From: Stenotrophomonas sp. MMGLT7
Lineage (GTDB): Bacteria > Pseudomonadota > Gammaproteobacteria > Xanthomonadales > Xanthomonadaceae
Length of the DNA stretch: 51,723 nucleotides
Reading direction: 5' to 3'
Assembly (NCBI RefSeq): GCF_021168555.1
Contig: NZ_JAJOZS010000016.1
Span: forward strand, 1-51,723
The notes under the pieces were generated by a model. That model saw nothing but the letters and a program-made list of their open reading frames with translations. It did not search any database and was not told where the DNA came from. Of this stretch, positions 8,404-18,870 are shown in pieces; the first letter of the stretch is position 1, and each line of letters starts with the position of its first letter. The position numbers and the translations under genes are program-made.

Positions 8404-9177
8404 GTGACCCCCACCCCCACCCGAACGTTGCGGCTGCTGACGGCCAACATCCAGGCCGGATCCACCACCCGCCGCTACAGCGACTACGTGACCCGCAGCT
8501 GGTCGCACGCGCTGCCGGCGGGACAGAAGCGCGTCAGCCTGGACGCCATCGCCAGGCTGGCGCGCGACCGCGACATCGTCGGGCTGCAGGAGGCCGACCC
8601 CGGCAGCCTGCGCTCGGGGTTCACCAACCAGACCCACTACCTGGCCGAGCAGGCCGGGTTCGGCTACTGGAGCCACCAGCCCAACCGCCGCATGGGCGGG
8701 GTGGCCTCCAGCGCCAACGGCCTGCTCAGCCGGCTGGAGCCGGTGGAAGTGCGCGACTACGCCCTGCCCGGCCGCATCGGCGGGCGCGGCGTGCTGCTGG
8801 CGCGCTTCGGCGACGGCGACGACGGCCTGGTGGTGGCGGTGGCGCACCTTTCGCTGGGCGCCAACTCGCGCATCGCGCAGCTGTCCTTCATCGCCGAACT
8901 GCTGTCGCAGTACCCCAACGCGGTGCTGATGGGCGACTTCAACTGCGTGGCCGACCGCCCGGAGATGCAGGCGCTGTACCGCCACACCCGGCTGCAGCCG
9001 CCCGGCTGCATCGTGCCCAGCTTCCCCAGCTGGCGCCCGGAGAAGGCGATCGACCACATCCTGGTCAGCGACGGCTTGCGCACGCTGGACACCGAGGCGC
9101 TGCCGGCCGCGCATTCGGACCACCTGGCGGTGGCGATGAACATCCAGGTGCCGGCGCATACGCTTCGTTCGCTGTAG
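8404..9177 (+). CDS. Endonuclease/exonuclease/phosphatase (EEP) family protein
   Basis: A 257-residue cytoplasmic enzyme of the Mg2+-dependent EEP fold (exonuclease III, sphingomyelinase and inositol phosphatase relatives). Family motifs appear in order: TANIQ (Asn), GLQEAD (Glu), VAHLSLG (His), GDFNC (Asp/Asn), and the terminal SDHLAV (Asp/His). No signal peptide or membrane segment is seen. It starts with GTG 16 bases after the DsbA lipoprotein gene. The substrate, nucleic acid or a phosphoester, cannot be told from sequence alone. Confidence 0.85.
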   Translation: MTPTPTRTLRLLTANIQAGSTTRRYSDYVTRSWSHALPAGQKRVSLDAIARLARDRDIVGLQEADPGSLRSGFTNQTHYLAEQAGFGYWSHQPNRRMGGVASSANGLLSRLEPVEVRDYALPGRIGGRGVLLARFGDGDDGLVVAVAHLSLGANSRIAQLSFIAELLSQYPNAVLMGDFNCVADRPEMQALYRHTRLQPPGCIVPSFPSWRPEKAIDHILVSDGLRTLDTEALPAAHSDHLAVAMNIQVPAHTLRSL

Positions 9178-9249
9178 ACGCCGGACACACGGCCGGCCTG
9201 CGGATCCCCGGCAGGTCGAGCGCCGGCCACGGCAGGCGGATGCCTGTTC

Positions 9250-9666
9250 TCAGGCCATCGGGCAAGGATCGACACGTTGAGTCCGTGGACGCGCCGGAAC
9301 GAGCTGTCGCCCGTCAACGGCAGATGATCCGGCCCCAGTTGCAGGCGACTCGCGGCCTGCAGGGCATCGGCAGTACGCAACCCATGCCGCACGCGGATGG
9401 CGATGGCCAGTTCCACTATGTCGCGGTCCAGCTCCACCCAGACCAGATCGGGCCTGGCGAAGAACGCGTCGAACAGGCCGAGCGTGACGGCGTCGTTGTG
9501 CCTGAGTGGCCGCACCCGGCATTCCAGCCAGGACGGGCGACTGGCCGCCGTTCCCATATCGGGGTGCGCCTGCGACGCGACAGCCAGCTGGCGGCGCATG
9601 CTCGACGCGAAAGGCTCTGCCCTCGATCAGGTAGATCAGGGCCCTGGCATCGAAAAATGCGATCAC
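9250..9666 (-). pseudogene. PIN-domain (VapC-like) toxin, frameshifted
   Basis: Reading from a GTG at 9666 gives VIAFFDARALIYLIEG, the first acidic strand of a PIN-domain RNase toxin. At about 9625 the homology moves to another frame, AEPFASSMRRQLAV, and continues through RPDLVWVELDRDIVELAIAIR and HGLRTADALQAA to LTGDSSFRRVHGLNVSIL. Deleting one G in a GGG run joins the two. The original frame stops at 9250, giving 138 codons, close to a normal VapC length, whereas the shifted frame has no stop before 8757, so a second lesion near the end is likely. The GTG overlaps the antitoxin stop. Most probably decayed; a sequencing error is the alternative. Confidence 0.72.
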
Positions 9667-9921
9667 CAACCGCACTCTTCGGCCAGCATGGCGTCGATGT
9701 CCGCCTTCGGTGGCAGGCTGCGACAACAGCCATTGCAGTGCCGTGGTGCCCGGACGAACCCGCGACCGGCCCTCGGTGAGACGCAGATACTCCTCCCCGG
9801 ACAGCACGACCGCCGCCGGCTTGTTGCGCTTGATGATCCACACCGGACCGTGGCGAAGACCTTCCTCGATCGCCGCCATTCCCCGCCGCTCGATCTCCGC
9901 GACCGCGATGGTGTTTTGCAT
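9663..9921 (-). pseudogene. Phd/YefM-type antitoxin, frameshifted
   Basis: The start MQNTIAVAEIERRGMAAIEE and the segment VWIIKRNKPAAVVLSGEEYLRL match Phd/YefM-fold antitoxins, which bind operator DNA with the N-terminal half and neutralise a partner toxin with the C-terminal half. After ALQWLLSQPAT the expected tail, KADIDAMLAEECGW followed by TGA at 9663, lies in a different frame; removing one G near 9703 restores it. As sequenced the toxin-binding tail is lost. Its stop codon would overlap the toxin GTG (GTGA), the usual coupling in such modules. Confidence 0.72.
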
Positions 9922-10270
9922 GCCGACCTGAGTTCAGTACTCCGATGAACATGAAAAGCACTGCTTTCAGTATCAAACGACAATTGAACCGAGGAGCGCA
10001 TGCGAGCGAACTGCGCGCTGCGGTTCGCCTTTGTTCGAATCAGACCGGCCATTCCGGCGCCCACGCTCCCGGGCCGCATGAGCGCGACGCACCCGGGGCA
10101 CGCGCCCGGCGCGCGACCGCACTCGCGGATGCGGCCTCCGGCCTTGCCCGGGCCGCGGCGGGCGCGAATCCAGCGCCTCGCGTCCGGATCGCGGCAGGCT
10201 CAACGGGCTCGCGCCTGCGCGGGAGCGACGACGCCTGCGGCGTCCTGCAGGTACTCGACCGGGGAATGCA
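9922..10270. other. Intergenic stretch without recognisable gene
   Basis: 349 bases between the decayed toxin-antitoxin pair and the TonB receptor. The first 80 bases are relatively AT-rich and should hold the antitoxin promoter. From about 10040 it is GC-rich with CCGGGC/GCCCGG repeats similar to those at 6340-6380. No convincing coding frame was found. Confidence 0.5.
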
Positions 10271-13153
10271 CTAGAACTTCAGGTCCGCCCGCACGTAGCC
10301 GTAGCGCCCGCCGGGAATGTCGTAGGTCGAGGCGTCGTAGCCGTTGAGCGAGCACGACAGGCACGCCGGCGGATCCTTGTCGAAGACGTTGTTGAGCCCG
10401 GCGCTGAGCTGCAGGCCGCCGAGCCAGGCGAAGCGGTAGCCCAGCTGCAGGTCGTGGTAGGTCACCGCGTCGAGCCGGTTGATGCCGGCCTCCGGGTCGC
10501 TGCAGGCGGCGAACGCCACCGCATCGCCGCAGGCCTCGCGCAGCGCGGAGATGTGGCGTGCCGTCCACGACGCGTTCCAGCGCCCGCGCGACCAGGCCAG
10601 GGTGGCGCTGCTGGTCCATTCGGGGATGGCGCTGTCCACCACCTCCCAGCCCGGGCGCTGCGGCTGGCGCTGGCCGCCCGCGCCGGTGGCCTCGTAGCGG
10701 CCGACGAAGGTGTTCTGCCAGTCCAGCCGGAACTGGCCGGCACCGGTCTCCGGCAGGATCCAGCCCAGCTCCACGTCCCAGCCGTCGGTCCTGATCGAGC
10801 CGAGGTTGGTCAGGCGGTTGTCGAAGCCGTTGATGCCGCCGCTGGCGGCGCGGCCGATGCCGTCGCAGTACAGCGCGTCGAGCGTGGCCACGCACAGGTC
10901 GAGCTGGGTCTGCGCATCGATCGCCTGGATCGCGCCATCGACATGGTGGCGGTAGAAGGTCACGCCCAGGTCGAAGCGCTGCGACCACGGCGTGTTGCTG
11001 CCGAACCACGGGCTCCACACGAAGCCGGCACTGAAGCTGCGCGAGCGTTCGGCCTCGAGGCCGCGGTTGCCGCCGGTGGTCACCGAGATCTGCGAATTGG
11101 CCTGCTGGTAGCCGGCCGGCACGCCCAGCGCGGCGCAGTGGGCGGCATCGCCGCGCGGCGCGGTGCCGCCCAGGCCGATCGAGCACGGGTCGGACAGCTG
11201 CAGGTCGGCGCGCGCGGCCGATCCGTACAGCTCGCCGATGGTCGGCGCGCGGAAGCCCTCGGCCCAGGTGGTGCGCAGCACCAGGTCGCGGCCGACCTGC
11301 CAGCGCAGGCCGTACTTGGGCGTGAACTCGCTGCCGAAGGTGGAATAGCGCGAGTAGCGGCCGGCCACGCTGAGGTCCAGCGCCTGGCCCCGCGCCGGAT
11401 CGGCCAGCAGCGGCACGCTCAACTCCAGGTAGGCCTCCTTGACGTTGTAGGCACCGGAGGTCGGCAACGACGGCACGCCGTTGTAGTGGCCGGCCACGGT
11501 CAGCGCATCCGGCCGGTACCAGCCCTCGTAGCGGCGGTACTCCACGCCGGTGGCGAAGGACACCGGCCCGGCCGGCAGCCGCCACAGGTCGCTGGTCAGG
11601 TTGGCGGTGAACAGGCCCAGCTCGTTGCGGCTGCGGTCGCGCAGCACCGGCTGGATCCAGCGCAGCATCCCGGGGGTGATGCTGCCGGCGCCGCCGAAGA
11701 TGTCCAGCGGCACGCAGCCGGCCACCGCCGCGCACGCGGCCGGGTCGCCGAGCGCCAGGTTGATGTTGTACAGGTCGTAGCTGCCGGTGTTGACCTGCTC
11801 GGCGTCGTTGCGGCCGTACATCGCGTTGACGTCCCAGAACCAGGTGCGCCCGGGACTCTCGAAGGTGCCGACGAAGCCGCTGGCGAGGTATTGCGTGTCC
11901 ACCGTCTGCCGGTAAAGGCGCGGGCCGCCCTCCGCCGGGCGGCGGCCGATCAGCGCCAAGTTGCCGGCCGAGTCCAGGTCGAAGCCGAACGGGTTGTACG
12001 GGTTCAGCGCGGACACGACGATGGCGTCGGCCAGCGGATTGCCGGTGCCGGCCTCGGCGCCGAGGAGGATCGGCTCGGGCGCGGCGCGGTTGCTCGACTC
12101 GCGGCGGTTGCCCAGCGCCTTGAGGTACCACTGCACGTCGTCGTTGAAGAAGTAGCGGAACTGGCCGAACACGCCCTTGCGCTCGGACGGGGTGAGCAGC
12201 AGGTTGGATTCGGCATAGTTGTAGCGATCGCCGGTGCCGAAGCAGTGGTAGCCGTCGCTGCGCTGGCAGCCGGCGCTGCCGTCGTAGGCCGGCGTACCGG
12301 CGCCTGCGTTCGGGACCAGGTCCTGGCTGGCGCCGGTGTCCGGATCGACGAACACGAAGCGCCCGTCCGGGGTGGCCGAACTGCCGAAGGCCAGCCCGGT
12401 GCCCGGCACCGGCCAGCGCGACTGCGCACGGTCGCGCGCGTCGACGCCGTCCTGCTTCACGTAGCTGGCGCCCAGGAACAGGCTGGTGCGCGCGTCGCTG
12501 CGGCCCCAGGCCAGGTCGAAGCCGCGGCTGGTGCCGTCGCCGCGGCCGTACTGGCCGTAGTTCATCGTCACCTGGGTGCCGTCGTACTCGCGCCGGGTGA
12601 TGATGTTGACCACGCCGGCGATGGCATCGGAGCCGTACAGCGACGAGGCGCCGTCCTTGAGCACCTCGATGCGCTCCACCAGCGCCAGCGGGATGGTGTT
12701 CAGGTCGGTGGCCGAGCCCACGCCCGAGGCGGAGGACTCGTTGACCCAGCGGATGCCGTCCACCAGCACCAGCACGCGCTTGGCGCCGAGGTGGCGCAGG
12801 TCCACCTGCGCCGAGCCGGCACCGACGCTGCTGCCATCGGGCGGGAAGCCGAAGTTGCCGGAGGAATTGAACTTGGCGTTGAGCGCCGAGCCCGACGCGG
12901 TCAGCTGCTGCAGCACCTCGCCGATCGAGCCCAGGCCGCTGCGCTCGATCTCGGCGCGGCCGACCACCTGCACCGGCACCTGGCCTTCCAGCTCGGCGGT
13001 GCGGATGCGGGTGCCGGTGACCTGCAGCCGTTCCAGCGTAGCGAGGGACGACTGCGCATCGGCCGCCTCCTGCGCGCAAGCGCCGCCGGCGGCCAGCAGC
13101 GACAGCGACAGTGGGACAGCCGATGCCGGCCAGCGGCGATGCGGACGCTTCAT
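10271..13153 (-). CDS. TonB-dependent outer-membrane receptor
   Basis: A 960-residue transporter that uses TonB/ExbBD energy to import a ligand across the outer membrane. Signal peptide about 1-27 (GACAQ). The TonB-box-like RLQVTGTRI (about 43-51) is followed by a plug domain with [39 protein letters not shown] and [15 protein letters not shown]. The rest is a 22-strand barrel ending in Phe (YVRADLKF), the usual outer-membrane assembly signal. A TGACA-N4-TGTCA-like operator lies about 90 bases upstream (13243-13256), the same motif found at the amino-sugar genes, so it may carry a GlcNAc-containing ligand; this is inference. Confidence 0.92.
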   Translation of the reverse strand: MKRPHRRWPASAVPLSLSLLAAGGACAQEAADAQSSLATLERLQVTGTRIRTAELEGQVPVQVVGRAEIERSGLGSIGEVLQQLTASGSALNAKFNSSGNFGFPPDGSSVGAGSAQVDLRHLGAKRVLVLVDGIRWVNESSASGVGSATDLNTIPLALVERIEVLKDGASSLYGSDAIAGVVNIITRREYDGTQVTMNYGQYGRGDGTSRGFDLAWGRSDARTSLFLGASYVKQDGVDARDRAQSRWPVPGTGLAFGSSATPDGRFVFVDPDTGASQDLVPNAGAGTPAYDGSAGCQRSDGYHCFGTGDRYNYAESNLLLTPSERKGVFGQFRYFFNDDVQWYLKALGNRRESSNRAAPEPILLGAEAGTGNPLADAIVVSALNPYNPFGFDLDSAGNLALIGRRPAEGGPRLYRQTVDTQYLASGFVGTFESPGRTWFWDVNAMYGRNDAEQVNTGSYDLYNINLALGDPAACAAVAGCVPLDIFGGAGSITPGMLRWIQPVLRDRSRNELGLFTANLTSDLWRLPAGPVSFATGVEYRRYEGWYRPDALTVAGHYNGVPSLPTSGAYNVKEAYLELSVPLLADPARGQALDLSVAGRYSRYSTFGSEFTPKYGLRWQVGRDLVLRTTWAEGFRAPTIGELYGSAARADLQLSDPCSIGLGGTAPRGDAAHCAALGVPAGYQQANSQISVTTGGNRGLEAERSRSFSAGFVWSPWFGSNTPWSQRFDLGVTFYRHHVDGAIQAIDAQTQLDLCVATLDALYCDGIGRAASGGINGFDNRLTNLGSIRTDGWDVELGWILPETGAGQFRLDWQNTFVGRYEATGAGGQRQPQRPGWEVVDSAIPEWTSSATLAWSRGRWNASWTARHISALREACGDAVAFAACSDPEAGINRLDAVTYHDLQLGYRFAWLGGLQLSAGLNNVFDKDPPACLSCSLNGYDASTYDIPGGRYGYVRADLKF

Positions 13154-13242
13154 GCAGCGTGGCTCCGATGAGGATGGATGGCCGCGTCGTCCCCGATCCG
13201 AAACGGCTGCGACGTTGTAAACAAATCGTGAATCGCAGGCAA

Positions 13243-13256
13243 GGACATCTTTGTCA
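13243..13256. promoter_or_regulatory. NagR-type operator candidate (TonB receptor)
   Basis: GGACATCTTTGTCA differs at two positions from the copy TGACATCGTTGTCA at 31700-31713. It lies between the divergent TonB receptor and lytic transglycosylase genes, 90 bases before the receptor ATG. It is the weakest of the four copies. Confidence 0.5.
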
Positions 13257-13350
13257 TCGCCGCGAAACGAACCATCCCGGCAAATCCTGCCAATCCGCCT
13301 GCGGGACAATGAAAACAGCCCATTCATCCAGCCCGAGATATGTTCCGGCC

Positions 13351-15345
13351 ATGATCTACCGCGCCTTTCCCCTGCTGCTCCTCGCCCTGGCCGCCTGTGC
13401 CAGCGCCCCCGCCCCGGCCCAGGATCTGTCGGCCCAGCGCAGCGCGCTGCGCGACGCCTTCGCCGCCGCCGAGCAGGGAACCCTCGGCGATGCACAGGCG
13501 TCGGCGTTCCAGCGCCACCCGCTGTACGGATGGCTGCAGTACGCGCGCCTTCGCCGCGACATCGACAGCGTCGGCAACGCCCAGGCGCAGGAATTCCTGG
13601 CGCGCTACGCCGGCCAGCCGGTGGCCGAGGCCTTCCGCGGCGTGTGGTTGCCGGCCCTGGCCCGGCGCCAGGACTGGCCGGCGCTGCTGGCCAACTGGAA
13701 ACCCACCAGCAACCTCGGCCTGCGCTGCGCCCAGCTCAACGCCCGCCAGGCCACCGGCAAGGCCGATGCGCAATGGACCGCCGAGGCGCAGGAACTGTGG
13801 CGCAGCAACGGCAAGTCGTTGCCCGACGCCTGCGACCCGGTGTTCGCCGTGCTCGTCGCACGCGGCGGCATGACCGATGCGCTGCGCTGGCAGCGCCTGG
13901 AAGCCGCCGCCGAGGCGCAGCAACCGGCGGTGATGCGCGCCGCCGCGCGCGGCCTGCCCACCGCCGAGCTGGCGCAGGCCAACGACTACGCCGCCTACCT
14001 GGACAAGCCCGACGCCCGGGCGGCGTCCTGGCCGAAGACCGAGCGCAGCCGCCGCATCGCCGCCGCCGGCCTGCAGAAGCTGGCGCGCAACGATCCCGAC
14101 GCCGCCGAGGCGCTGCTGCCGCAGATCGCCAACGCACTGCAGTTCGGTGCCGAGCAGCGCAACCCGGTGCTGTACCAGATCGCGCTGTGGACCGTGGCCT
14201 CCTACCTGCCCGATTCCGCGCGCCGGCTCAACGCCGTGCCCGATGCCGCCTTTGATGAGCGCCTGCACGAATGGCGCGTGCGCGAGGCGATGGCGCGCGG
14301 CGACTGGAAGGCGGCGCTGGCGGCGATCGCCAGGATGCCGGCCAGCCAGCGCCAGGATTCGCGCTGGACCTACTTCCAGGCGCGGCTGGCCGAGAAGACC
14401 GGCGACAACGCCACCGCACAGCGCGCCTACCGCGATGCCGCGACCTCGCCGACCTTCCACGGCTTCCTCGCCGCCGACAAGCTCGGCCAGCCCTACGCAC
14501 TGTGCCCGTGGACGCCGGACGACAGCGCCCAGGCGCGCGCCGCGGTGGCGCGCGACCCGGCGCTGGTGCGCGCGCTGGAGCTGTTCCAGCTCGACCGCGC
14601 CGGCTGGGCGACGGCGGAATGGAACGATGCGCTGACCCGCCTGGACGACACCCAGCGACGGCTGGCGGTGGAAGCCGCGCAGGACGTGGGCTGGTTCGAC
14701 CGCGCGGTGTTCTCGCTGGGCCGCAGCCGTTCCGGCGAAAGCCTGCCCGACGAGCTGCGCCTGTACGAGCTGCGCTTCCCACTGCACCACGGCGACAGCA
14801 TCCGCCGCGAATCGGCGAAGAACGGCATCGATCCGGCCTGGGTCGCCGCCGAGATCCGCGCCGAGAGCGTGTTCAATACCCGCGCGCGCTCGCCGGCCAA
14901 TGCGATGGGGCTGATGCAGGTGGTGCCGGCCACCGGCGCCCAGGTCGCGCGCAGCATCGGCCTGTCCGGCTACGGCGGCGCCGCCAGCCTGTACGACCCG
15001 GACACCAACATCGCCATCGGCACCGCCTACCTGCGCCAGTTGCTGGACAAGTACGGCCTGCCCTACGTCACCATGGCCGCCTACAACGCCGGCCCCACCC
15101 CCGCCGCGCGCTGGCAGGGGCAGCGCCCCAGCCACGACCCGGACTTCTGGATCGAGACCATCAGCTACAAGGAGACGCGCGACTACGTGGCGCGCATCCT
15201 CGCCTTCAGCGTGATCTACGACTGGCGCCTCACCGGCGACGCCCTGCCGGTGAGCGACCGCATGCTCGGCCGCCTGGTCGATACGCGCAAGACGTTCGTG
15301 TGCCCGACCGCCTCCGCGGCGGCGGCGGACACCGGTTCGCGCTGA
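13351..15345 (+). CDS. slt: Soluble/lipoprotein lytic murein transglycosylase, Slt70 type
   Basis: A 664-residue periplasmic enzyme that cleaves the MurNAc-GlcNAc bond of peptidoglycan with formation of 1,6-anhydroMurNAc. The N-terminus has a lipoprotein-like signal (lipobox LAAC around residue 16). Residues about 30-470 form the long alpha-helical superhelix of Slt70 proteins. The C-terminal SLT domain contains the catalytic Glu505 in IRAESVFNTRA, then GLMQVVP and AYNAGP. The ATG at 13351 is chosen because it precedes the signal sequence directly. The gene starts divergently from the TonB receptor and is followed closely by a small membrane protein gene. Confidence 0.93.
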   Translation: MIYRAFPLLLLALAACASAPAPAQDLSAQRSALRDAFAAAEQGTLGDAQASAFQRHPLYGWLQYARLRRDIDSVGNAQAQEFLARYAGQPVAEAFRGVWLPALARRQDWPALLANWKPTSNLGLRCAQLNARQATGKADAQWTAEAQELWRSNGKSLPDACDPVFAVLVARGGMTDALRWQRLEAAAEAQQPAVMRAAARGLPTAELAQANDYAAYLDKPDARAASWPKTERSRRIAAAGLQKLARNDPDAAEALLPQIANALQFGAEQRNPVLYQIALWTVASYLPDSARRLNAVPDAAFDERLHEWRVREAMARGDWKAALAAIARMPASQRQDSRWTYFQARLAEKTGDNATAQRAYRDAATSPTFHGFLAADKLGQPYALCPWTPDDSAQARAAVARDPALVRALELFQLDRAGWATAEWNDALTRLDDTQRRLAVEAAQDVGWFDRAVFSLGRSRSGESLPDELRLYELRFPLHHGDSIRRESAKNGIDPAWVAAEIRAESVFNTRARSPANAMGLMQVVPATGAQVARSIGLSGYGGAASLYDPDTNIAIGTAYLRQLLDKYGLPYVTMAAYNAGPTPAARWQGQRPSHDPDFWIETISYKETRDYVARILAFSVIYDWRLTGDALPVSDRMLGRLVDTRKTFVCPTASAAAADTGSR

Positions 15346-15373
15346 TGCCGGCGACCTGCGGGCGCACGCGCGC

Positions 15374-15613
15374 ATGAGCCTGCTGGCCCGGTGCTGCCTG
15401 TTCGCCGCCTCCACCCTGTTCGTGCTGCGGGTGCTGCGCTGGGGCGGTGCCGACCGGCTGGAGGGCTGGAAGTCGCACCTGTTCCTCGACAACGGCTTCG
15501 GCAGCAGCTGCAGCGCCGAACAGATCCGCCTGTACTTCCCGTTGCCGTGGCTGGTGGGCGCGGCGTGGTTCGTGATCGGCCCGTTCGTACCTGGCGCGCG
15601 CGGCCATGGCTGA
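15374..15613 (+). CDS. Small membrane protein of unknown function
   Basis: A 79-residue protein with one hydrophobic segment at the N-terminus (about 3-20) and another near the C-terminus (about 58-72), separated by a polar loop containing DNGFGSSCSAEQIRLYFP. I do not recognise a named family. It begins 28 bases after slt and ends 24 bases before cca in the same direction, which together with the coherent composition supports it being real. No function is proposed. Confidence 0.6.
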   Translation: MSLLARCCLFAASTLFVLRVLRWGGADRLEGWKSHLFLDNGFGSSCSAEQIRLYFPLPWLVGAAWFVIGPFVPGARGHG

Positions 15614-15637
15614 GCCGCGCGGCCGCACTCGGGCATC

Positions 15638-16903
15638 ATGACTGCCATGAAGACCTATCTCGTCGGCGGCGCCGTCCGCGATGCCCTGCTCGGCCTGCCG
15701 CCCGGCGACCGCGACTGGGTGGTGGTAGGCGCCACGCCGCAGCAGATGCTCGATGCCGGCTACCGGCCGGTGGGCCGCGACTTCCCGGTGTTCCTGCACC
15801 CGCGCACGCAGGAGGAACACGCGCTGGCGCGCACCGAGCGCAAGTCCGGGCGCGGCTACCGCGGCTTCGTGGTCGATGCCGATCCGTCGGTGACGCTGGA
15901 GCAGGATTTGCAGCGGCGCGACTTCACCCTCAACGCGATCGCCCGCGACGAGGCCAGCGGCGAGCTGGTCGATCCCTACGGCGGCGTGCGCGACATCGAG
16001 GACCGCGTGCTGCGCCATGTCGGTCCGGCCTTCGTCGAGGACCCGCTGCGGGTGCTGCGCGCGGCCCGCTTCATGGCCCGCTTCGCCCCGCTGGGCTTCA
16101 CCGTCGCGCCGGAAACGCTGGAGCTGATGCGCCGGATCGCCGCCAGCGGCGAACTCGACGCGCTGGTGCCCGAGCGGGTATGGCAGGAGCTGCGCAAGGC
16201 GCTGGCCGCGGCGCAGCCGTCGGCCTTCGCGCGCACGCTGCACGAGGCCGGCGCGCTCGGCGCGGTGCTGCCCGAACTGGAGGCGCTGTACGGCGTGCCG
16301 CAACGCGCCGAGTTCCATCCCGAGATCGACACTGGCCGCCACCAGGAACTGGTCAGCGACATGGCCGCGCGACTGGCGCCGGGCGACGACATGGTCGGCT
16401 TCGCCGCCCTGACCCACGACCTGGGCAAGGCGCTGACCCCGCGCGAGCAGTGGCCGCGCCACGTGATGCACGAGCAGCGCGGGCTGAAGCCGCTGGCGGC
16501 GCTGTGCGGACGCCTGAGAGTACCCAACGAGCATCGCCAGCTGGCCGCCATCGCCTGCCACGAACACCTCAACGTGCACCGCCTGCCCGAGCTGCGCGAC
16601 AAGACCGTGCTGGAGCTGCTCGAACGCTGCGACGGCTTCCGCCGGCCCGAGCGCATCGCCCGGCTGGCGCTGGTGTGCGAGGCCGACGCGCGCGGCCGCC
16701 TGGGCAGCGAGGACAAGCCGCACCCGCAGGGCGCGGAACTGCGGCGGTTGCACGCGGCCGCACTCGCGGTCAACGCGCGCGACCTCGCCGCGCAGGGACT
16801 GAAAGGCCCGCAGATCGGCGAGGCCCTGGCGAAGGCGCGGGTAGCGGCGATCGCGGCCGCGCGGCGCTCACCTATCGCCGACGCCGATCGAAACGACGGC
16901 TGA
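15638..16903 (+). CDS. cca: Multifunctional CCA tRNA nucleotidyltransferase
   Basis: Adds or repairs the 3' CCA end of tRNAs. The 421-residue protein has the class II nucleotidyltransferase core: [13 protein letters not shown] (about 6-18), the DRDWVVVG metal-binding strand, and [10 protein letters not shown]. The tRNA-binding arm follows, then a C-terminal HD phosphohydrolase domain with [10 protein letters not shown] and THDLGKAL, the layout of the E. coli type enzyme that also has phosphatase activity. An internal ATG at 15647 (MKTYLVGG) is an equally plausible start. It is convergent with the S41 peptidase gene, 42 bases apart. Confidence 0.95.
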   Translation: MTAMKTYLVGGAVRDALLGLPPGDRDWVVVGATPQQMLDAGYRPVGRDFPVFLHPRTQEEHALARTERKSGRGYRGFVVDADPSVTLEQDLQRRDFTLNAIARDEASGELVDPYGGVRDIEDRVLRHVGPAFVEDPLRVLRAARFMARFAPLGFTVAPETLELMRRIAASGELDALVPERVWQELRKALAAAQPSAFARTLHEAGALGAVLPELEALYGVPQRAEFHPEIDTGRHQELVSDMAARLAPGDDMVGFAALTHDLGKALTPREQWPRHVMHEQRGLKPLAALCGRLRVPNEHRQLAAIACHEHLNVHRLPELRDKTVLELLERCDGFRRPERIARLALVCEADARGRLGSEDKPHPQGAELRRLHAAALAVNARDLAAQGLKGPQIGEALAKARVAAIAAARRSPIADADRNDG

Positions 16904-16945
16904 GACCGACCAGCGAAACCGCATCGCTCGGCATCAACGATCGGA

Positions 16946-18337
16946 TCAGTTCCCCGAATCGGCAGCGCAGCCCAGCCCTACCAGCCAGTCCATCGCCACA
17001 CGTTCGGCCTGCGCCGCGTCGTCGATGACGACATCGGGCTGCAGCCGGCCATCGTGGACGCGCCCGCCGCGATCCAGGTCGTGCGTAGCGGCCACCGCCA
17101 GCAGGCCACCGCCAGGCAGTTCGAAGGAGCGATTGCCGGTGGTCTGGCCCGAGGTCGGCTGACCGAACGAACGGGTACGCTCGCGCCCGCGGAACGCGAT
17201 GGCGACGATCTCGCCCGAACTGGAGGTATGCGGCCCATACAGCACCGCCACCGGCGCGCGGGTGAGATCGGGGGACGTCGAGGTGGCCATGGCGACGTTC
17301 GCCCCCGCCCGCCACGGCGGCGAGCGCCCCGTCCTGCCCTCGAAGAAACCGAGATCGGCATCGCCCAGCAGTGGCCGCAACCCGGCCAGCATCGGCCACA
17401 TGTCGCCGCCACGGTTGCCGCGCAGGTCCAGCACCCAGCCGCACTGCGCCAGTGGCGCGACCTTGCCGATGCCTTCGTGCAGGGCGCGCACGAACGCCTG
17501 TTCGACAGCGTCGTCCGGGCTGCCGAAACCCGGCACGACGATCCGGCCGATGCCGTCGCCATCGGCCTTCACCTGCGGCAACGGTGCCGAACGCGCCCGC
17601 TCCCGTCGTTGCCGCGACTGCCAGGGATCGAGCACGAAGCTGTGGCCATCGCCGAGCTGCCGCAGCAGCGTACGCAACTCGGCATAGGCCTGGAGCGGCG
17701 CCATCGTGGCAATGCGTGGGCGCAATTCGCGTTCGGTACGTTCCCAGTCGATGCGTGAGGCATGCAGGGCATGGTCGCGGATGGCGGGAAGGGCGACGTC
17801 GAGGATGGCCTGGGCCGATTCGCCGGGCGGCCGCTGCACCGGCCGCAACCGCAGCGACGTCGCCTGCACTTCGCCTTGCCCTTCCAGCAGAGTGCCGAGC
17901 AGGATCGTGCGTGCCCCCTCGACGACATCGAGCGTGAGTTCGCGCTCGGCCGCCTGCCCCGTTGGCAGCGGCTGTTCCAGCGAATTGGCGAATCCCAGCC
18001 GTTTGCCGCCATCGCCATCCACGCGCAGCCACACCCCGGCCCGGCCTTGTGCCTGGGTAGTCAGCAGATCGGCGGAAAGACGCACGCGCCTGCCGACGAA
18101 GGCATCGGCCGGCAGACGGAAACCACTGCTGCCAAAACGCGCGGCCGGCACTCCGGCGGCGCGCAGCGTCAGCGCCGCGCCGTCCGCGTCGCGTGGATCG
18201 CCGCGTGCCTGCTCGACGGCATAATCCGCGCCCCCGGCGGCCAGCCACCAAGTGGCGGCATCCCCGGCCACTGCCCATGCGGCCCACATCCAGGCCACGA
18301 TCCCCACCCCGGCCGCAATACGTCTTGCGCCCCCCAT
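16946..18337 (-). CDS. S41-family peptidase, exported
   Basis: A 463-residue serine protease of the tail-specific/C-terminal-processing superfamily. The start is well fixed by AGGAGG five bases before the ATG at 18337. A signal or anchor segment covers about 1-26. The middle region (about 30-190) has a beta-rich look and is unassigned. The peptidase part has LGDGHSFV, GWVLDLRGNRGGDMWPM and TSSSGEIVAIAF (371-382, nucleophile within the Ser run). In the place of the GKGT lysine motif of CtpA/Prc it has GQTTG, so it belongs to the subgroup without that lysine. No PDZ domain is apparent. Confidence 0.85.
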   Translation of the reverse strand: MGGARRIAAGVGIVAWMWAAWAVAGDAATWWLAAGGADYAVEQARGDPRDADGAALTLRAAGVPAARFGSSGFRLPADAFVGRRVRLSADLLTTQAQGRAGVWLRVDGDGGKRLGFANSLEQPLPTGQAAERELTLDVVEGARTILLGTLLEGQGEVQATSLRLRPVQRPPGESAQAILDVALPAIRDHALHASRIDWERTERELRPRIATMAPLQAYAELRTLLRQLGDGHSFVLDPWQSRQRRERARSAPLPQVKADGDGIGRIVVPGFGSPDDAVEQAFVRALHEGIGKVAPLAQCGWVLDLRGNRGGDMWPMLAGLRPLLGDADLGFFEGRTGRSPPWRAGANVAMATSTSPDLTRAPVAVLYGPHTSSSGEIVAIAFRGRERTRSFGQPTSGQTTGNRSFELPGGGLLAVAATHDLDRGGRVHDGRLQPDVVIDDAAQAERVAMDWLVGLGCAADSGN

Positions 18338-18870
18338 GTACGCCTCCTGCGAATGACAGGTGCCGATGATAGCCACGACGATGCCAGTGCGTGGAGCGTA
18401 TCGGATCCGGACATTTCAGAAGAACGCTGGACCAAGCAACTGTCAGCCGGAGCGGTGCGACTCATGCTCGGAATAGTGAATTCATCTTCCCCACGCAGGC
18501 GGAGATCCCGCGACTTTCGCGGTGCAATCAGCCAGCCACGGAATCTCCGGGCAACCATCTTTCAAGGCACAGGCACCAAGGTCCCCGCCTGCACAAACTG
18601 CTATCCGGAAAAACTCCGATCATCGCTCCCGCGCAAGCGGGAGCCCATGGGCATTGCCTCGATCTGCACGGAAGTCCCTGGATCCCAGCCTGCGCGAGGG
18701 TGACGATAACCAAGGTTGGCCGCATAAGCCTCGATCCGAGTCCCGAAGCTGCCCAGGTACACGGAGAGCCTTGCATTCCGGACATTCGGTATCCCGGCGA
18801 CGAAACGTGCCCGGACAGCGGTGCGCCTGCGGATGCGGCCGAAGGCGTTGTAGAGCTTCTGCAGTGTGCC
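18338..18870. other. 533-base intergenic region with degenerate repeats
   Basis: No coding frame with recognisable content. It contains a hairpin GCTCCCGCGCAAGCGGGAGC at 18628-18647 and, at 18495-18520 and 18675-18710, pieces resembling a dispersed GCAGGCGGAGATCC / GGATCCCAGCCTGCGCGAGG element. These look like remains of a repeat element lying between the end of nagA and the start region of the S41 peptidase. Confidence 0.55.

Noticed and set aside
10454-13171. Long open frame (over 900 codons) on the plus strand opposite the TonB receptor
   Set aside because: It is antisense to a clear receptor gene, its translation is Ala/Gly/Arg/Val-rich without any family signature, and such shadows are common at 70% GC.
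16946-18337. Catalytically dead S41 peptidase because the GKGT lysine is absent
   Set aside because: S41 members without PDZ domains use a different residue arrangement, and the TSSSGE nucleophile motif is intact, so loss of activity cannot be claimed.
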